Shown here: piece after piece, positions 5,779 to 6,542 of the stretch
How positions within the stretch are numbered: position 1 is the stretch's first letter
Layout of the letters: every line of letters starts with the position of its first letter
Assembly: GCA_946482355.1 (NCBI GenBank)
Contig: CAMLRE010000125.1
Location: 1-6,542 of the forward strand
Length of the DNA stretch: 6,542 nt
Origin: an uncultured Bdellovibrio sp.
Lineage (GTDB): Bacteria; Bdellovibrionota; Bdellovibrionia; Bdellovibrionales; Bdellovibrionaceae
Reading direction: 5' to 3'
Program-made: the position numbers and the translations under genes
The notes under the pieces: generated by a model
Seen by the model: the letters and a program-made list of their open reading frames with translations, nothing else
Database searches by the model: none
What the model was told of the DNA's origin: nothing

Positions 5779-6542
5779 ATTCTTGAAGCTTACGAATAAT
5801 TGAAAAATACATCGGACCATAACCTTCTGAACGGTCTGGTAAAATCTGATAACCAAATTCAGTCTTTTCTAAAAACGGATACTTAGCAGCCTCCGGAAAT
5901 TCTAAAAACTCAACCGAGCGTTTTTTATTTAATTTTTTAACCACATCGTCATTTTCTAATGGCGAAATCGAACAGGTCGAATACACGATCTGTCCACCGA
6001 CCCGGCAAGCTAAGTACGCAGATGATAATAACGAATACTGGCGCACAGCCAAGTTTTCACTGCGGCGTTTTGTCCATTCAGAAAATTCTTGGGGGTTTTC
6101 TAATAAGTGTCTTTCACCCGAGCACGGAACATCTGCCAGTACGCGGTCAAACACCTCGGCCTTATGCATACCGTAGTAGTTACCGTCTTTACCCTGCACG
6201 AACACATTCTGGCGCATTTCGTGAGGTAAATATTCGCGAATTACACGCGTTAAACGTTCACGGCGCGCATTGGAATACTCGTTAGAAACTAACTGGCCTG
6301 TGCCATTTAGTTTTTCAGCTAAGATTAAACTCTTCCCGCCTGGAGCAGCACACACATCTAAAACCAAATCTTCGGGCTGCACATCAAGGGCGGTAGCAAC
6401 AAGAACACTGGCCGGGTCCATTTTGTAGAAAACCTGAATATCGTTTTTATCGCGTAAGTTATGCACATTGATTTCAGGGTTAACTTTGTAACTATTAGGA
6501 AATTGCGACAGAGAAAAGTCTTTCGCTTCAAAATCAGCAAAA
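5777..6542 (-). CDS. NOP2/Sun family RNA (cytosine-5) methyltransferase, NSUN4-like, 5' end outside the window
   Basis: A SAM-dependent enzyme that methylates cytosine C5 in RNA, most often rRNA in bacteria. Of the 254 visible residues: SAM motif I LDVCAAPGGKS at about 61-71; motif IV DVPCSG at 137-142 with Cys140, the product-release cysteine of the family; motif VI YSTCS at 187-191 with catalytic Cys190, followed by PLEND. It ends at GPMYFSIIRKLQE, with no PUA domain after the catalytic core. The RHLL after motif IV and the GPMYF ending recall mitochondrial NSUN4/NSUN3 more than RsmB or RsmF. A GTG at 6466 is not the likely start: the frame stays open for 25 more codons to the right edge, and those residues (FPNSYKVNPEIN and on) lead smoothly into the domain. 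It converges on the cytochrome gene and shares its terminator region. The exact target base is unknown. Confidence 0.9.
   Translation of the reverse strand, partial: FADFEAKDFSLSQFPNSYKVNPEINVHNLRDKNDIQVFYKMDPASVLVATALDVQPEDLVLDVCAAPGGKSLILAEKLNGTGQLVSNEYSNARRERLTRVIREYLPHEMRQNVFVQGKDGNYYGMHKAEVFDRVLADVPCSGERHLLENPQEFSEWTKRRSENLAVRQYSLLSSAYLACRVGGQIVYSTCSISPLENDDVVKKLNKKRSVEFLEFPEAAKYPFLEKTEFGYQILPDRSEGYGPMYFSIIRKLQE

Noticed and set aside
5959..6285. Open frame of 108 codons on the plus strand opposite the methyltransferase, and a minus-strand frame at 6358-6540
   Set aside because: Both overlap the conserved methyltransferase domain in other frames and show no domain or ribosome site.
6464..6466. 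GTG 6466 as the start of the methyltransferase
   Set aside because: The same frame is open to the window edge for 25 further codons with domain-like sequence, and no ribosome site is visible before this GTG.
1..6542. Search by eye for tRNA genes, CRISPR repeats, transposase genes, toxin-antitoxin pairs or phage genes
   Set aside because: The noncoding gaps are all under 140 bp and hold only the regulatory elements listed; none of these features was seen.

Overview
The window looks like chromosomal DNA of a Gram-negative, AT-leaning bacterium. An exported c-type cytochrome, heavy use of TTA for leucine, AAGGA/GGAG-type ribosome sites and this mix of genes would suit a member of the Bdellovibrionota, perhaps a low-GC relative of Bdellovibrio/Pseudobdellovibrio. 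That placement is an impression from gene style, not a search result. There are six protein genes, two of them cut by the window ends. I see no RNA genes, mobile elements, CRISPR array or phage genes.

Layout. From the left edge to 2419 three genes run leftward. In transcription order they are an NFACT-family protein related to RqcH/Rqc2 (1097-2419), a GldA-type ABC ATPase (109-1038) and the first 37 codons of its ABC-2 membrane partner (1-112). The ATPase stop and permease start overlap as ATGA. A 37-38 bp divergent gap (2420-2457) separates the NFACT gene from a rightward 94-residue acidic protein of unknown function (2458-2742). A 133-bp intergenic region follows. It carries a cluster of CTAG-centred inverted repeats, an AT-rich probable promoter and a stem-loop with a T-run placed just before the ribosome site of the next gene. 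That gene (2876-5722) encodes a 948-residue exported protein with two CXXCH haem sites. It ends in a strong 11-bp hairpin terminator (5749-5778). A converging leftward NOP2/Sun RNA m5C methyltransferase (5777-6542, open at its 5' end) closes the window. Its sequence resembles the mitochondrial NSUN4/NSUN3 type more than RsmB.

How the genes relate. The ATPase and permease form one membrane complex. The NFACT protein (ribosome-associated in its family) and the NSUN-like enzyme both act on translation machinery, but they are not in one operon. The dihaem protein is a separately controlled periplasmic or secreted redox enzyme. I found no clear new multi-gene system. The points most worth checking are the NFACT protein with altered catalytic-site residues, the NSUN4-like bacterial methyltransferase, the large dihaem cytochrome, and the hairpin/T-run leader before the cytochrome gene. 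Two apparent starts were corrected: the cytochrome begins at ATG 2876, not at an upstream TTG, and the methyltransferase frame runs past the right edge.
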